From the NCBI GenBank assembly GCA_017512705.1, contig JAFWEX010000044.1, positions 1-64,000 of the forward strand: a DNA stretch of 64,000 bases. The letters are read 5' to 3'. A program made the translations under genes and the position numbers. Shown here one piece after another: positions 35,747 to 45,439 of the stretch; position 1 is the first letter of the stretch, and each line of letters opens with the position of its first letter. The stretch is from Paenibacillus sp. Its GTDB lineage: Bacteria > Bacillota > Bacilli > Paenibacillales > Paenibacillaceae. Below the pieces are notes generated by a model. The model worked only from the letters and a program-made list of their open reading frames with translations, had not been told where the DNA came from and did not search any database.

Positions 35747-37030
35747 TTATGAAGACCTGCGCAGCAAATACACCAGTTTACGATAATAAGCTGCAGCTTC
35801 CTTGTACCGCCGCTGATCTTCGCTCACGACAGCTAATCCTTCATATAATGATTCCAGACGCACGGATTGCTGAACGGACTCGAAGTAAGGCAGACAGGTC
35901 TGAGCCTGGGACAAAAACAGATCATGTTCTCCGTGTGCCAGAGCCAATTGACTTTGATAAAAAAGCGCGTTCATCTGTTGATCCTGAGTCACAGCACAAC
36001 TTAATAGCTGATCTACATTTTGCGCAAGTTCCCCCCAGCTTTTACGGACGGATGCAACCTCACACCGATATACACAGAGTAGCGGTTTCATGGCCTGCTG
36101 CGTCTCCTCCGGTTCAGCATGTAGCAAGCTTTCGAAGCGCGCAATCTCGGCCTGTGCCTGATCCAGCTCCCCTGACATCGTCAACATTACAATTCGATTG
36201 TTTGCGATTGCCGTCACCAAGTCTCCCGGATTCCCGGCATACACCAGATTCGCCTCAGCCATGGACAAAGCCGAGAGAGCCTCCTGCACCAAGCCCATCG
36301 TGAAGCAATAACCACTGTAGGCCACGTATAGACCTGACAATCGATGGAATAACCGCTGATCGTACACATGTTTCATCGTCTGCTCAAATGTACTCTTTGC
36401 CTCTTCGTACTGCCGGGTTTGTATGTAGGCCTCCATTTGGATATTCTGAATCGACAGCCATAGTTCGCTGCCTGGCTCCGTCAAGCTACTAAGTCTTGTC
36501 ACATGAGTAAGCACATCCACAAAAGCCATTTTGGATCGGTAGTATTGGATTTTATAAAATAGTAAAGCTTTTTTGAGTGGTCGCGGCAGTTCTACATCGT
36601 CCGGGCGACCATACTTCTCCAGATAAAAATTCAGATACGAGGTATGAATATATTCATGCGCTGCGGCGTCATTTAATTGCTGGTAATATACTGCCTTCAT
36701 TAAGGCTGTTGTGAGCTCGACCATAAGAGAATCATCCCGATCCTTGAACGCATGTACCGTGTCCTCCGGGATCATCGAAGCTGGCACTGATAGCTGAGCA
36801 AAAATGTCTTCTGCCCGCCCGAGCGTATGTTCATCCTGGGCAGCCGTCTGCAACAGATATGAAGCACTTACTCCCAACCGCTCTGCGATACCCTCGGCCA
36901 GATCTTCTGGAAGCGGGTAACGTTCTGCCAGAATATTAGCAAAATGGGCTTGTGTAACCAGACCTTCAACAAGGTCTTTACGTGAGATTGATTTTCGTTT
37001 GCTCAAAAACTCGATCCGTTCTTTTAACAT
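35747..37030 (-). CDS. XRE-type helix-turn-helix regulator with TPR repeats
   Basis: This 427-residue protein has an N-terminal helix-turn-helix-like region (ISRKDLVEGLVTQAHFANILAERYPLPEDLAEGIAERLGVS split over residues 14-55) and then about 350 residues of helical TPR-like repeats (for example QIQYYRSKMAFVDV, ELWLSIQNIQMEAYIQTRQYEEAKSTF and RYKEAAAYYRKLVYLL). This layout is that of PlcR/Rgg/AimR-like regulators that bind short peptides. No signal-peptide gene is seen next to it. AAAGGA precedes the ATG. It is divergent from fabV, with a palindrome in the shared upstream region. Confidence 0.78.
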   Translation of the reverse strand: MLKERIEFLSKRKSISRKDLVEGLVTQAHFANILAERYPLPEDLAEGIAERLGVSASYLLQTAAQDEHTLGRAEDIFAQLSVPASMIPEDTVHAFKDRDDSLMVELTTALMKAVYYQQLNDAAAHEYIHTSYLNFYLEKYGRPDDVELPRPLKKALLFYKIQYYRSKMAFVDVLTHVTRLSSLTEPGSELWLSIQNIQMEAYIQTRQYEEAKSTFEQTMKHVYDQRLFHRLSGLYVAYSGYCFTMGLVQEALSALSMAEANLVYAGNPGDLVTAIANNRIVMLTMSGELDQAQAEIARFESLLHAEPEETQQAMKPLLCVYRCEVASVRKSWGELAQNVDQLLSCAVTQDQQMNALFYQSQLALAHGEHDLFLSQAQTCLPYFESVQQSVRLESLYEGLAVVSEDQRRYKEAAAYYRKLVYLLRRSS

Positions 37031-37157
37031 TGCAGGTCTATCCTTTCATAATGAGAGGTCCATCGTTTCACTTAACACCGTCGTCCACTGAAATTATCTC
37101 CTTGCCTATCTTCCCAAAATCAGAGCAGAATTGCCAGCCTTCCAGCAAAATTGATCA

Positions 37158-37172
37158 AAACGGTTTCCGTTT
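37158..37172. promoter_or_regulatory. Palindrome in the TPR-regulator/fabV divergent region
   Basis: AAACGG-TTT-CCGTTT is a perfect 15-base inverted repeat. It overlaps the expected -35 region of a possible fabV promoter with TACAAT at 37188-37193. It is a candidate operator. Confidence 0.45.
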
Positions 37173-37305
37173 CCAACATAATTGTTTTACAATAGGGAAG
37201 ATGTACAAGAACATAAAGAGCAATACACCAATTAAAGTAACACGAAAACAATGAATACTAAACATGACATGAAACATGAATTGAACACGAAAGGGTGCCA
37301 CAATA

Positions 37306-38502
37306 ATGATCATTAAACCAAGAACACGTGGTTTTATCTGTACAACTTCTCATCCTGTTGGCTGCGCGGCACAAGTCCAGGAACAGATTAATTATGTAAA
37401 ATCTCAGCCTGCCGTTCAAGGACCTCGCAATGTGCTCGTCATTGGCGCATCTACAGGTTATGGACTGGCTTCCCGTATCGTTTCCGCTTTTGGAGCTGGA
37501 GCTAATACGATCGGGATCTACCGTCCGTCCAGCTCTACAGACAAACGGACAGCTTCCGCAGGATGGTACAATTCTGCAGCATTCGAAAAAGCGGCCGATG
37601 CCGCAGGCCTGAAATCATATAGCATCACTGGTGATGCTTTTGCTAACGAAACCCGGGACAGAGCTGTTGAACTGATTCGCAGCGAATTCGGTCAGGTAGA
37701 TCTGGTCGTTTATAGTGTTGCTTCAGCACGCCGCACGGATCCGAATACAGGTGAAGTGTTCAACTCGGTACTAAAGCCAATCGGGCAGTCCTATACGAAT
37801 AAAACGGTCAATTTCCACACAGGCGAGATCAGTTCGGTTACGCTAGAACCTGCTACGGAAGAAGAGATTCGTCAGACCGTTAACGTGATGGGCGGCGAAG
37901 ACTGGGAGCTATGGATGGATGCTTTGCAGCAAGGCGGTGTACTTGCAGACGATGTTACTACAATCGCCTTCTCTTATATCGGACCTGAGCTGACCCATGC
38001 GATCTATCGTGAAGGCTCCATCGGCCAAGCGAAGGATCATCTGGAAGCAACGGCACGGAAGATGAATGAGCAATTGAGCGCAAAAGGCGGACGTGCCTAT
38101 GTTACAGTTGCTAAAGCACTCGTGACGCAGTCTAGCTCTGCGATTCCAGTCGTGCCACTGTATATTTCGGCATTGTACAAAGTAATGAAAGAAAAAGGAC
38201 TGCATGAAGGGTGTATCGAACAACTGCAGCGGTTGTTTGCAGATCGCCTGTATGCGGGCGGTGATGTGCCGACAGACGAGCAAGGACGCATTCGTATCGA
38301 TGATTGGGAGATGAGAGCAGACGTTCAAGAGGAAGTTGCAAAGATCTGGAACGAACTGACAACGGAGAACATCTACGACCTGTCCGATCTGGAAGGCTAC
38401 CGCCGCGAGTTTTTCCAACTGTTCGGTTTTGAAACCGATGGCGTCGATTACGAGGCCGATGTTGATCCTAACGTGGAAGTACCGCATCTCGTTCAGTCAT
38501 AA
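37306..38502 (+). CDS. fabV: Trans-2-enoyl-ACP/CoA reductase FabV
   Basis: This 398-residue NADH-dependent reductase completes each cycle of fatty acid elongation by reducing the trans-2 double bond. The family is clear from the start MIIKPRTRGFICTTSHP, the cofactor motif VLVIGASTGYGLASRI, the catalytic Tyr...Lys region (SYIGPELTHAIYREGSIGQAK; Tyr and Lys eight or more residues apart as in FabV) and the C-terminal LSDLEGYRREFFQLFGF. The length equals the family norm. FabV enzymes are naturally little affected by triclosan. AAAGGGTG precedes the ATG. It stands alone, divergent from a TPR regulator, and ends at a terminator. Confidence 0.96.
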   Translation: MIIKPRTRGFICTTSHPVGCAAQVQEQINYVKSQPAVQGPRNVLVIGASTGYGLASRIVSAFGAGANTIGIYRPSSSTDKRTASAGWYNSAAFEKAADAAGLKSYSITGDAFANETRDRAVELIRSEFGQVDLVVYSVASARRTDPNTGEVFNSVLKPIGQSYTNKTVNFHTGEISSVTLEPATEEEIRQTVNVMGGEDWELWMDALQQGGVLADDVTTIAFSYIGPELTHAIYREGSIGQAKDHLEATARKMNEQLSAKGGRAYVTVAKALVTQSSSAIPVVPLYISALYKVMKEKGLHEGCIEQLQRLFADRLYAGGDVPTDEQGRIRIDDWEMRADVQEEVAKIWNELTTENIYDLSDLEGYRREFFQLFGFETDGVDYEADVDPNVEVPHLVQS

Positions 38503-38524
38503 CATTTCATTTTGTTTTGCATTT

Positions 38525-38558
38525 AGGAGGAGCTCCATAGCTTCTCCTTTTTTATTTT
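38525..38558 (+). terminator. Terminator after fabV
   Basis: AGGAG-AGCT and AGCT-CTCCT arms (one unpaired base each side) are followed by TTTTTTATTTT. Confidence 0.8.
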
Positions 38559-38567
38559 GACGTGCAT

Positions 38568-38807
38568 TCATGAAACTAGCCTTGTTGTAATATGAGGCCC
38601 CTGAGCAAAATAAAAAGAAGCACTACCATCCTGGATGATCTGCTTCTTGTGTTTGACCTTCTGTAATTTTTCCTGCTTGCTTGGCGTCAGGCGAACATGC
38701 TGAGATAATGCTCCATAATCTCCGTTGACTCTACGACTTTGCTCGGGACACCATTGTCCTGACCGTGCTGCTTTACGTAATACTTTTTGTGTCTGTGTAC
38801 GTGCCAT
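38568..38807 (-). CDS. Small basic hypothetical protein
   Basis: This 79-residue protein is strongly basic at its N-terminus (MARTQTQKVLRKAARSGQW) with a lysine-rich centre (KQEKLQKVKHKKQ). It has a single Cys-Pro (WCPEQSRRVNGDYGALSQHVR). The ATG at 38807 lies 13 bases after AAGGAG, a long but tolerable gap; a GTG four codons earlier is too close. The composition is protein-like and resembles small conserved Bacillales proteins, but no family was recognised. It is convergent with fabV. Possible RNA or DNA binding is only suggested by charge. Confidence 0.6.
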   Translation of the reverse strand: MARTQTQKVLRKAARSGQWCPEQSRRVNGDYGALSQHVRLTPSKQEKLQKVKHKKQIIQDGSASFYFAQGPHITTRLVS

Positions 38808-38955
38808 ACCAGTATACACACTCCTTTAATTGAACTGTTTTCAATATATCACGTGTGGCGATACAAGTGAAGCCGTAGCTAGCCCAGGATACATTGCTAT
38901 ATATTCGATTAAAAGGAAGGATCGGCCAATCCTGTGTTAAGCACGCCCACTGATA

Positions 38956-39546
38956 TTAAGTACGCTTGCGCCGAGACTGCCACGTCTCAATGGGTTCGTG
39001 ATCTTCTTCTTCGATCAGTTCCATAGCTTCGTCCAGTCTGCGCGATTTGAACAAGAGGATCAGGTCCATCAGGTCTTCCCGGTCAAGTAGCTTTACCCCA
39101 TTGACCGCAGCCAACGTTCGGCATGCATCCGTATAACGGGCAGACGTTAGTACAATGGAACGATCCGCCTCATAATAACGCATTGAAGTATAGATTTCCT
39201 GCACCGCATGAAGACCAACCGGATGATTGGCTCCGTATCGTTTCGCTTGCACGACACTCCTTCTGCCCAGTCTATCCACAAAAACGAGGTCTGCACCAAA
39301 ATCCCGACTGCTCGTCGTTTTGTGAACCTCGTCATAGCCTAACTGCTCGAACAGATTGTAGAGATATAATTCAAACTCCGAGCCGTCTTCCATTTTATCG
39401 ATATCTTTAATCGTAATTTTTTGAGGATTGGCTTCACTTCGTATCCGCTGTCCGCGATAAATGATTCGCCGAATCATCCAGGTCAGCAGTAATAACAGGA
39501 CGATACATGCGATTGCCAATAAGATTAGATGTTCACTCGAATTCAT
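38956..39546 (-). CDS. Membrane-anchored Mrr-type restriction endonuclease-like protein
   Basis: This 196-residue protein has one N-terminal membrane helix (LILLAIACIVLLLLLTWMI), then a cytoplasmic Mrr_cat nuclease domain: GSEFELYLYNLFEQLGYDEV, the catalytic DFGADLVFVDRLGRR and the VVQAKRYG motif, giving the Glu...Asp...Gln-x-Lys active site. The C-terminus is charged and helical. AAGGAG eight bases before the ATG at 39546 fixes the start. No methyltransferase or helicase partner is adjacent, so it is not a classic restriction-modification system. Members of this tethered type are of uncertain role; cleavage of modified or incoming DNA near the membrane is an inference. Confidence 0.85.
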   Translation of the reverse strand: MNSSEHLILLAIACIVLLLLLTWMIRRIIYRGQRIRSEANPQKITIKDIDKMEDGSEFELYLYNLFEQLGYDEVHKTTSSRDFGADLVFVDRLGRRSVVQAKRYGANHPVGLHAVQEIYTSMRYYEADRSIVLTSARYTDACRTLAAVNGVKLLDREDLMDLILLFKSRRLDEAMELIEEEDHEPIETWQSRRKRT

Positions 39547-39787
39547 GTCAGTTCTCCTTGTCTTGATTGCTCCCGCATATCTCATGTCACAGCACTAAAT
39601 ATATCAAACTTTTCTGTACATCTAAAGAAGATGAAATCAATGTAACTGTTTGACTTCACTTAACTTTGCACTATCACATCATTAACCTATAAAGGTTACA
39701 TCCTGCTCGGTTGATTACACTAGAAATCAATGGTAGAATTCTACAATCGGTTTCTATTTTTACCGAAGACGAAAGGTGGTATATCAC

Positions 39788-41065
39788 TTGCATACGCGTA
39801 CAAATCATAGACATAAGTCTACAAAGTGGGCAGTTATTCTGCTCAGCGGCATGATTTTATTGAACTTGAGCACAACCGGATACGCTGCAGAAGCGACAGA
39901 ATCTCTTCCTAAACCGTCTTGGACTTCTTCTTCCCTGATGTTAAACGAGGCAAATACAGAAAAGGACGTTATGATCAAGGGAATTCACGCTGTACCTTCC
40001 AAAAATCTGGTGTATGTGCATACTTCCCAGCCCGTTACTAAAACAAGCAGTAAAACAACGCTGGATTGGCAGCTGGATTCCCTTCAGGCGCTCGATGCGA
40101 AGACGGGACAGCTGAAATGGAGTACCATTTTCCATGAAAAAAGTGGACCTTACACAACCTATTCCAATTCGTTATTTACGAGCAATGGTACGGCTTACGT
40201 ATACATGGAATATTCGGATAAAACCAAAAAATTATATTCTTACAATACTTCAGGTAAAACCAATTGGGTAAAAACTGTAAATTCATCCGCAACGATCTCG
40301 CTTATGGATAACGATAATCTGCTGGTAGCTGCAAGTCAGGGGGTACAAGCGAATGGCTCCGTGCGCTCAACACTCTCTATGTATGACAAAAAAGGCAAAC
40401 TTCTGGCAGAGAAAGTGATCACAGGCACTGTGCTTCAGGCTGGACACGGCCGTATTGTCGTCGATGCGAGCAAACGGGTGAAGTCAGGTAGCTTTTGGAT
40501 GCCAGCAGCCAACCCCAAAATTGAAATTTACGATTCGTCGTTAACTCGTCTGTCCTACTATCAATTCCCGGCAGACGCCAACACACTAGGGGATGGCGGC
40601 GGTGAATCTCTCGCAATTTTGGACGATGGTTCTGTTCTGATGCGTGCTAACTTTGAAGGCAAAGGGAATCGTCTGATGGGATTTGGTACGGATGGCAAAC
40701 TCGCATGGGGTCGTGCCATTGCAGGCAGTGCTTTCATTCAGACGGCTGGTAACGGATATACCGTTCTGACTGGACCGAAGCTGGAGCTGTATACGATGAA
40801 AGGCAAAGTAACTGAGCGTTCATTCCAAGACACCCCACCTGCGCTTATGCAGGTTCATCGGACGCAGGACGGGCAATACAAGCTTGATTTTGCGAAAACA
40901 GGTTATATCCTTGATCCGCAAACATTAGAAGACATTCATGTGTATACCGTCAGTTCGGCTGTTCCTTCATTAGATGGTGTGTCTACCTATATGGACGATG
41001 TCTTCTATTCGATCAAAGGTGAAGCTTTGTCCAAATTAGTGCTCAAATCATCCTCATCTAAATAA
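39788..41065 (+). CDS. Secreted PQQ-like beta-propeller repeat protein
   Basis: This 425-residue protein has a signal peptide (KWAVILLSGMILLNLSTTGYA, likely cut after GYA) and then a series of about seven PQQ-like beta-propeller blades: LQALDAKTGQLKWSTIFHEK, KLYSYNTSGKTNWVKTV, STLSMYDKKGKLLAEKVI, LMGFGTDGKLAWGRAI. Such propellers bind partners or ligands outside the cell; no catalytic residue can be identified. The TTG at 39788, eight bases after AAAGGTGG, is preferred over a GTG four codons earlier. It is a single gene ending at a terminator shared with msrA. Confidence 0.8.
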   Translation: MHTRTNHRHKSTKWAVILLSGMILLNLSTTGYAAEATESLPKPSWTSSSLMLNEANTEKDVMIKGIHAVPSKNLVYVHTSQPVTKTSSKTTLDWQLDSLQALDAKTGQLKWSTIFHEKSGPYTTYSNSLFTSNGTAYVYMEYSDKTKKLYSYNTSGKTNWVKTVNSSATISLMDNDNLLVAASQGVQANGSVRSTLSMYDKKGKLLAEKVITGTVLQAGHGRIVVDASKRVKSGSFWMPAANPKIEIYDSSLTRLSYYQFPADANTLGDGGGESLAILDDGSVLMRANFEGKGNRLMGFGTDGKLAWGRAIAGSAFIQTAGNGYTVLTGPKLELYTMKGKVTERSFQDTPPALMQVHRTQDGQYKLDFAKTGYILDPQTLEDIHVYTVSSAVPSLDGVSTYMDDVFYSIKGEALSKLVLKSSSSK

Positions 41066-41095
41066 CGAAGCTTAGATACTTCTCTAGCAAATAAG

Positions 41096-41140
41096 CAAAA
41101 GCCGGAAAGCTCCTTATGGAGCCGTTCCGGCTTCTTTTAT
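41096..41140. terminator. Bidirectional terminator between the propeller gene and msrA
   Basis: The stem AAGCCGGAA-AGCTCC/GGAGC-TTCCGGCTT has an A run on the left and TTCTTTTAT on the right. Confidence 0.85.
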
Positions 41141-41661
41141 TTCCAATTTTCGTTAATGAATTCATCCCTTCCGGACAATGCCCGGTCTTCTTTATAATGT
41201 TTCTCATTTTTTTTATGATAATCCTGATGATAATCCTCCGCAGGATAGAACGTTACAGCGTCCCGTATTTCGGTCACAATAGGCTGTTGAAACCGACCAC
41301 TGGTTGCCAGATCCTGTTTGGATTGCTCCGCAAGCTGCCGCTGACGTTCATTGTATACAAAAATGGCTGTACGATACTGTGATCCCCGATCCTGAAACTG
41401 TCCCCCATCATCCGTTGGGTCAATCTGAGGCCAATACAGCTCTAACAAACGCTCGTAAGAGAATACATCCGGATCAAATGAGATTTCTACTACTTCGACA
41501 TGCCCCGTTTCTCCAGTCTTCACCTGCTCATAAGTTGGATTCTCCACTGAACCACCCATATAACCGGATACGATTCCGTGGATACCTGGTTGCTCCTCAA
41601 ACGGAGTCACCATACACCAGAAACAACCGCCGGCAAATGTCGCCTTTTCCAATTCTTCCAT
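41137..41661 (-). CDS. msrA: Peptide-methionine (S)-S-oxide reductase MsrA
   Basis: This 174-residue enzyme reduces the S form of methionine sulfoxide in proteins. The catalytic GGCFWC motif lies at residues 11-16, followed by GYMGGSVENPTYEQV, TGHVEVVEISFDP and the LLELYWPQIDPTDDGGQFQDRGSQYR block (given in part), all diagnostic. The length is normal for single-domain MsrA; no MsrB is fused or adjacent. The start has an AGAGGAG ribosome-binding site. Its stop lies within the terminator shared with the propeller gene. Confidence 0.97.
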   Translation of the reverse strand: MEELEKATFAGGCFWCMVTPFEEQPGIHGIVSGYMGGSVENPTYEQVKTGETGHVEVVEISFDPDVFSYERLLELYWPQIDPTDDGGQFQDRGSQYRTAIFVYNERQRQLAEQSKQDLATSGRFQQPIVTEIRDAVTFYPAEDYHQDYHKKNEKHYKEDRALSGRDEFINENWK

Positions 41662-41732
41662 CTCCTCTGGTTAAAACAATATATTGAGAGCACAAGCTCA
41701 AACATGCCTTCTTGTTTCTATTGTAAAACAAC

Positions 41733-41778
41733 AAGAGGTTGATGAAAAGCCGTCGCAACAGCCTTTCATCAACCTCTT
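41733..41778 (-). terminator. Long inverted repeat after the GlsB-like gene
   Basis: Fifteen-base perfect arms (AAGAGGTTGATGAAA/TTTCATCAACCTCTT) flank a 16-base loop. On the minus strand a moderate T-rich tail follows (GTTGTTTTAC), fitting termination of the gene at 41868. Confidence 0.6.
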
Positions 41779-41867
41779 CATTCTACTTCATTCAAAAGCA
41801 TCTTATACTGAGCTTTTGTACAGCCTAATGTTTCACGATAGCTCTAGGACACGTAGCTTGTTATAGT

Positions 41868-42125
41868 TTAACCGCGGCTACGTCCCATCGAACGGAAAAT
41901 CAAGCTTACGATTGCTACAAGTACAATAGCACCAATAAGTGCAGGTACAATGTAGAATCCGCCCATCTCAGGACCCATGTCTCCCAGAATGACTCCACCT
42001 AACCATCCACCGATAAATCCGGCAACGATATTACCAATAATACCGCCTGGGATGTCACGACCAACAATCAGACCTGCGAGCCAACCAATGATACCACCGA
42101 TAATTAAAGACCATAACCAACCCAT
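41868..42125 (-). CDS. GlsB/YeaQ/YmgE-family stress membrane protein
   Basis: This 85-residue protein is almost entirely membrane-embedded, with three Gly-rich helices: SLIIGGIIGWLAGLIVG, GIIGNIVAGFIGGWLGGVILG and FYIVPALIGAIVLVAIVSLIF. These Gly-zipper transglycosylase-associated repeats define the YeaQ/GlsB family of general stress proteins. The ATG at 42125, six bases after AGAGGTG, is preferred. A sigma-B-like promoter lies 44-68 bases upstream, in line with a stress role. The remaining upstream gap to 42431 holds nothing else recognised. Confidence 0.9.
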   Translation of the reverse strand: MGWLWSLIIGGIIGWLAGLIVGRDIPGGIIGNIVAGFIGGWLGGVILGDMGPEMGGFYIVPALIGAIVLVAIVSLIFRSMGRSRG

Positions 42126-42168
42126 ATCATTCACCTCTAATTAAGTTTTTGTTGCGTCTGACTACTAT

Positions 42169-42193
42169 TTAACCGCTCCGGAGGCATTTAAAC
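42169..42193 (-). promoter_or_regulatory. Sigma-B-like promoter of the GlsB-like gene
   Basis: The minus strand reads GTTTAA (42188-42193), a 13-base spacer, then GGTTAA (42169-42174), close to the Bacillus sigma-B consensus GTTTAA-N12-15-GGGWAW. Which sigma factor uses it in this organism is not known. Confidence 0.5.
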
Positions 42194-42431
42194 AATTAGC
42201 ATAAAAATTGTTGCATATGATCTGTGTCCAGAATGCTTCCTTCTCTGTTAACAAGTGTTCCGCGAGGCTTGGTTACAGGCCGTGTCAGTTCCGGCATCTC
42301 ATCAGCCCATGGCTGCAATATGTACCTCCCGAAAGTCATTGTATGTAATCAGAGACAAGGTTAGTATATCCAGTTGAGGTGAATTTATTTTATTTTCAGA
42401 ACGATATCGTTGATCAGGTCATTACATGTGA

Positions 42432-43748
42432 TTAATAAAATCCGGCCCGTTCCTTGCCAGGCTGTGCTAACCAGGTATGTTTGTGACTCTTGTCCAGCTC
42501 TCCTCGCATGGACTTAATGACCTCAACAATGTCCGTTTGCCCATTTTGATGCCACTCCAGTGCAGCACTAACATACAATTCACCTAATTGTGCAAGCGAG
42601 AACGTATCTGTGAGACGAGCGGCTTCGATCGTTCCTTCTTCTCCAGCAAACACACTGAATCCACGCTGCCGCAAATATTGTAGACGCAAAGCCTCATCGG
42701 GCAGTGGAATCTCATAAGCCCGGTCAAAGCGTCCGGCCCGATTCATTAGACCTGGATCAATTTTTTCCGGATAGTTTGTCGTACCAATTAAGAAAATACC
42801 TTCTTTGGACGTCGCACCATCCAGCGTATTCAGGAAAAACGAACGAACTTCATCTGGCATCGAATCGATATCTTCGATAATTAGTACCATCGGTGCCAGG
42901 CGTTTCGCTGCATCAAACACTTCACGTACAGACTCACTGTTGGTGTATTCAGTAATTTGCCAGTAAGCAGCCGGTCCGGGAATACTCCCTGCTATTGATT
43001 TTACAAGTGTCGTTTTTCCGTTCCCCGGATGTCCGTAGAGTAGAATACCCCGTTTATAAGGGATGTCGTAATCCCGATAAAAGGAACGATCCGCTTCAAA
43101 AAATTGGTCCAGCGACCGGAAAATATCCTGCTTGATCTGCGCAGAGAGAACCACATCTTCCCTGCTTACTGATCGTGTGATGGACTCCACATGACGATCA
43201 CTGCCGTTGCGGGCATCGGTGTATACCGTCACCTTTTTCATATTTTGCTGCCGTTCCCGTTCCCGGACACTTCCCAGAAACTGCTTCATCTCTTCATCAC
43301 CTACAGCAAATACGAAATCCTCACTGTAGATTCCATTCTCTCGGAAAAAAGGTACCCTTACCAAAGCAACACCCCACTTTGGATAAGCAAATACGTTGTT
43401 GCGAATGGAATAATGCACTCCGTATGTTGGCACATCTCCATCATCGTCATAATGCAGAGTCTGAAGCTCAAGATCCTCAAATATGCGTGCTACAAGCTCA
43501 ACCTCTTCACTTCCATTCTGCAAATCTTCTCGCAATAGTTCCCAATACTCGTTGTTCGGGTCAGAGCTAGAGTATAGCTTGTATTCCACGCCGTACCGCT
43601 TCAGAAGCTCCTCGCCAATACCGCGAATGAGTCTGGAATAGACCGCATACCCTTCAACCCGTGTACGAGTATCAAGCTCCTCATCGTAGGTGTATATAGC
43701 CTTTGTCTGATGGATTTGATTGCTCTGTTTTACGTTATCGTTCATCAT
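42432..43748 (-). CDS. BCS1-like AAA+ ATPase coupled to RtcB
   Basis: This 438-residue protein has an N-terminal region of about 210 residues ([44 protein letters not shown]) unlike standard partners, then an AAA+ domain with Walker [10 protein letters not shown], Walker B VLIIEDID, sensor GTTN and an arginine finger in MNRAGRFDR. The linker [30 protein letters not shown] is the pattern of BCS1-type ATPases. Its ATG at 43748 overlaps the RtcB stop (ATGA), with GGGAG upstream, so translation is coupled. It probably remodels RtcB, its RNA substrate or a bound protein; this is inference. Confidence 0.88.
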   Translation of the reverse strand: MMNDNVKQSNQIHQTKAIYTYDEELDTRTRVEGYAVYSRLIRGIGEELLKRYGVEYKLYSSSDPNNEYWELLREDLQNGSEEVELVARIFEDLELQTLHYDDDGDVPTYGVHYSIRNNVFAYPKWGVALVRVPFFRENGIYSEDFVFAVGDEEMKQFLGSVRERERQQNMKKVTVYTDARNGSDRHVESITRSVSREDVVLSAQIKQDIFRSLDQFFEADRSFYRDYDIPYKRGILLYGHPGNGKTTLVKSIAGSIPGPAAYWQITEYTNSESVREVFDAAKRLAPMVLIIEDIDSMPDEVRSFFLNTLDGATSKEGIFLIGTTNYPEKIDPGLMNRAGRFDRAYEIPLPDEALRLQYLRQRGFSVFAGEEGTIEAARLTDTFSLAQLGELYVSAALEWHQNGQTDIVEVIKSMRGELDKSHKHTWLAQPGKERAGFY

Positions 43749-45208
43749 TTCGCTCCCTTTACCGCAGCAAGCGGTTTGCATTTGGCTACCACTTGAGCCA
43801 GACCGGCCCCGGTAACACTATCTATAATTTCATCAACGTTTTTATATGCTTGAGGTGACTCATCAATAATCGATTCCAGCGAACGCTGGTTCACAACAAT
43901 CTCGTCTTCCGTTCCCACACCCAGAGCCGAAGCAAAATCTTCTACGGTTACCAGACGTTTCGTTGCTGTACGTGACCGAACACGGCCCGCGCCATGACAT
44001 ATAGAGTAATAGTTGTCTGCTCCTTCAGGCTGCCCCACCATGATATATGAGGCAGTGCCCATCGAGCCAGGAATCAGTGCCGGATGGCCTGTTGTCATAT
44101 AAGGCTTTGGATTATCCTGATGACCCGCAGGCAGCGCGCGAGTTGCTCCTTTTCGATGTACGAATACAGAGCCTCGTTCCGCATGGGATTCCTCCCAAGC
44201 ATAATTATGCATCAGATCGTACAGTGTACGGAATTCACATTTGGTTCCAAACACTTCCCGAAATGCCTCTCGAATGGAATAAGCAATGAGGTGTCGGTTC
44301 ACTACTGCATAATTCAATGCGGAATACATCATGTTCACATAATGACGACCTTCTGCATGGTCCAGTGGAGCAAATACCAGTCTGGGATCAGAAGTTCCAA
44401 GCCCCAGCCTCTGCATCACTTTGGCGATCGCCGCAGAACTTGTCTGACTCACATGCCCTCCCCAAGCTCGAGAACCGGAGTGAATCATGACGACGATCTG
44501 TCCATCGTATAACCCCCAAGCTTCGGCCACTTCACGATTTTCCTCGGCAATTTCGATAGCCTGAATCTCTGCGAAGTGATTCCCGCCACCTAGTGTTCCG
44601 AGTTGGCGGTGCGACCGATGCCAAGTCATATCCGGAACAAGATCTAACACGTTCTCATCATACGTGAATTTGCTACTCTCCACATGTGTTAGCGAGGTTG
44701 ATTTTTTAGGTGTGTAGCTATCTGGAATATATTTTTTCGGTAATCCATGAAGCCCTTTGCGTACAATATGCTCCAGTCGAATATCCGAGTAATGACCTCT
44801 CTGATTGGCTTCCATCGGCAACACCTTTTCGATCGCTTTGACCAATTTGCGGCGCAGCTTTACCTCTTTTAGATCATCCTTATGCAGGTTGGTCATATGA
44901 ACTCGCATGCCACAACCGATGTCGCTGCCCACGATGGAAGGAGACACATATCCGCTCTGCGCCTCCCACACCGCTGTCGTTCCAATACATGTTCCTACAC
45001 CAACATGCACGTCGGGCGTGTAGCCCATATAAGAAATACCTGGAATTTGCAGGTTATTGTTAGCCATTTCAAACACCTTGTAGTCCAAGGAGGAAAAAAG
45101 CTGCTGCGCTGCATATACCGTGAGCTCTCCTGCAGGTAACTTAACTTGATGTCTATATCCTTCTGTACTTTCGTTAAAACGAACTAAATGATTTATCTCC
45201 GTATTCAT
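43745..45208 (-). CDS. rtcB: RtcB-family RNA-splicing ligase
   Basis: This 487-residue GTP- and Mn2+-dependent ligase joins RNA 3'-phosphate or 2',3'-cyclic phosphate to 5'-OH ends. Metal and catalytic motifs are present: [12 protein letters not shown], the Cys in [45 protein letters not shown], and the guanylylated His in SICHGAGR near residue 404. No archease or RtcA gene accompanies it; instead it is translationally coupled to a BCS1-like AAA ATPase. The ribosome-binding site (AGGAAGG) is about 14 bases from the ATG, unusually far. An upstream short ORF and terminator may attenuate expression. Confidence 0.95.
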   Translation of the reverse strand: MNTEINHLVRFNESTEGYRHQVKLPAGELTVYAAQQLFSSLDYKVFEMANNNLQIPGISYMGYTPDVHVGVGTCIGTTAVWEAQSGYVSPSIVGSDIGCGMRVHMTNLHKDDLKEVKLRRKLVKAIEKVLPMEANQRGHYSDIRLEHIVRKGLHGLPKKYIPDSYTPKKSTSLTHVESSKFTYDENVLDLVPDMTWHRSHRQLGTLGGGNHFAEIQAIEIAEENREVAEAWGLYDGQIVVMIHSGSRAWGGHVSQTSSAAIAKVMQRLGLGTSDPRLVFAPLDHAEGRHYVNMMYSALNYAVVNRHLIAYSIREAFREVFGTKCEFRTLYDLMHNYAWEESHAERGSVFVHRKGATRALPAGHQDNPKPYMTTGHPALIPGSMGTASYIMVGQPEGADNYYSICHGAGRVRSRTATKRLVTVEDFASALGVGTEDEIVVNQRSLESIIDESPQAYKNVDEIIDSVTGAGLAQVVAKCKPLAAVKGAK

Positions 45209-45270
45209 AGATCTGTATAATTCCTTCCTATATTTTCAATTAATTCTTTTCGCTGTGTGTTATTTCTGTG

Positions 45271-45313
45271 CAAAAAAACATAAAAAAGCCATGGACTAAC
45301 CGTCCATGGCTTT
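45271..45313 (-). terminator. Terminator in the leader of rtcB
   Basis: A 12-base-pair perfect stem (AAAGCCATGGAC/GTCCATGGCTTT on the minus strand) is followed by TTTTTTATGTTTTTTTG. It lies 63-105 bases before the rtcB start and downstream of a strong promoter and short ORF, so it either ends a separate short transcript or acts as an attenuator. Confidence 0.8.
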
Positions 45314-45439
45314 ATACTACATGACAATAATAAACAACAGGACACACTGAATCTGTGTATGTCATCCATCGCAAGATATCGCGAAGAACACATATTGCTT
45401 ATCGATTTTTTTGAAAGGATAAACAATATGCCCATTCTT

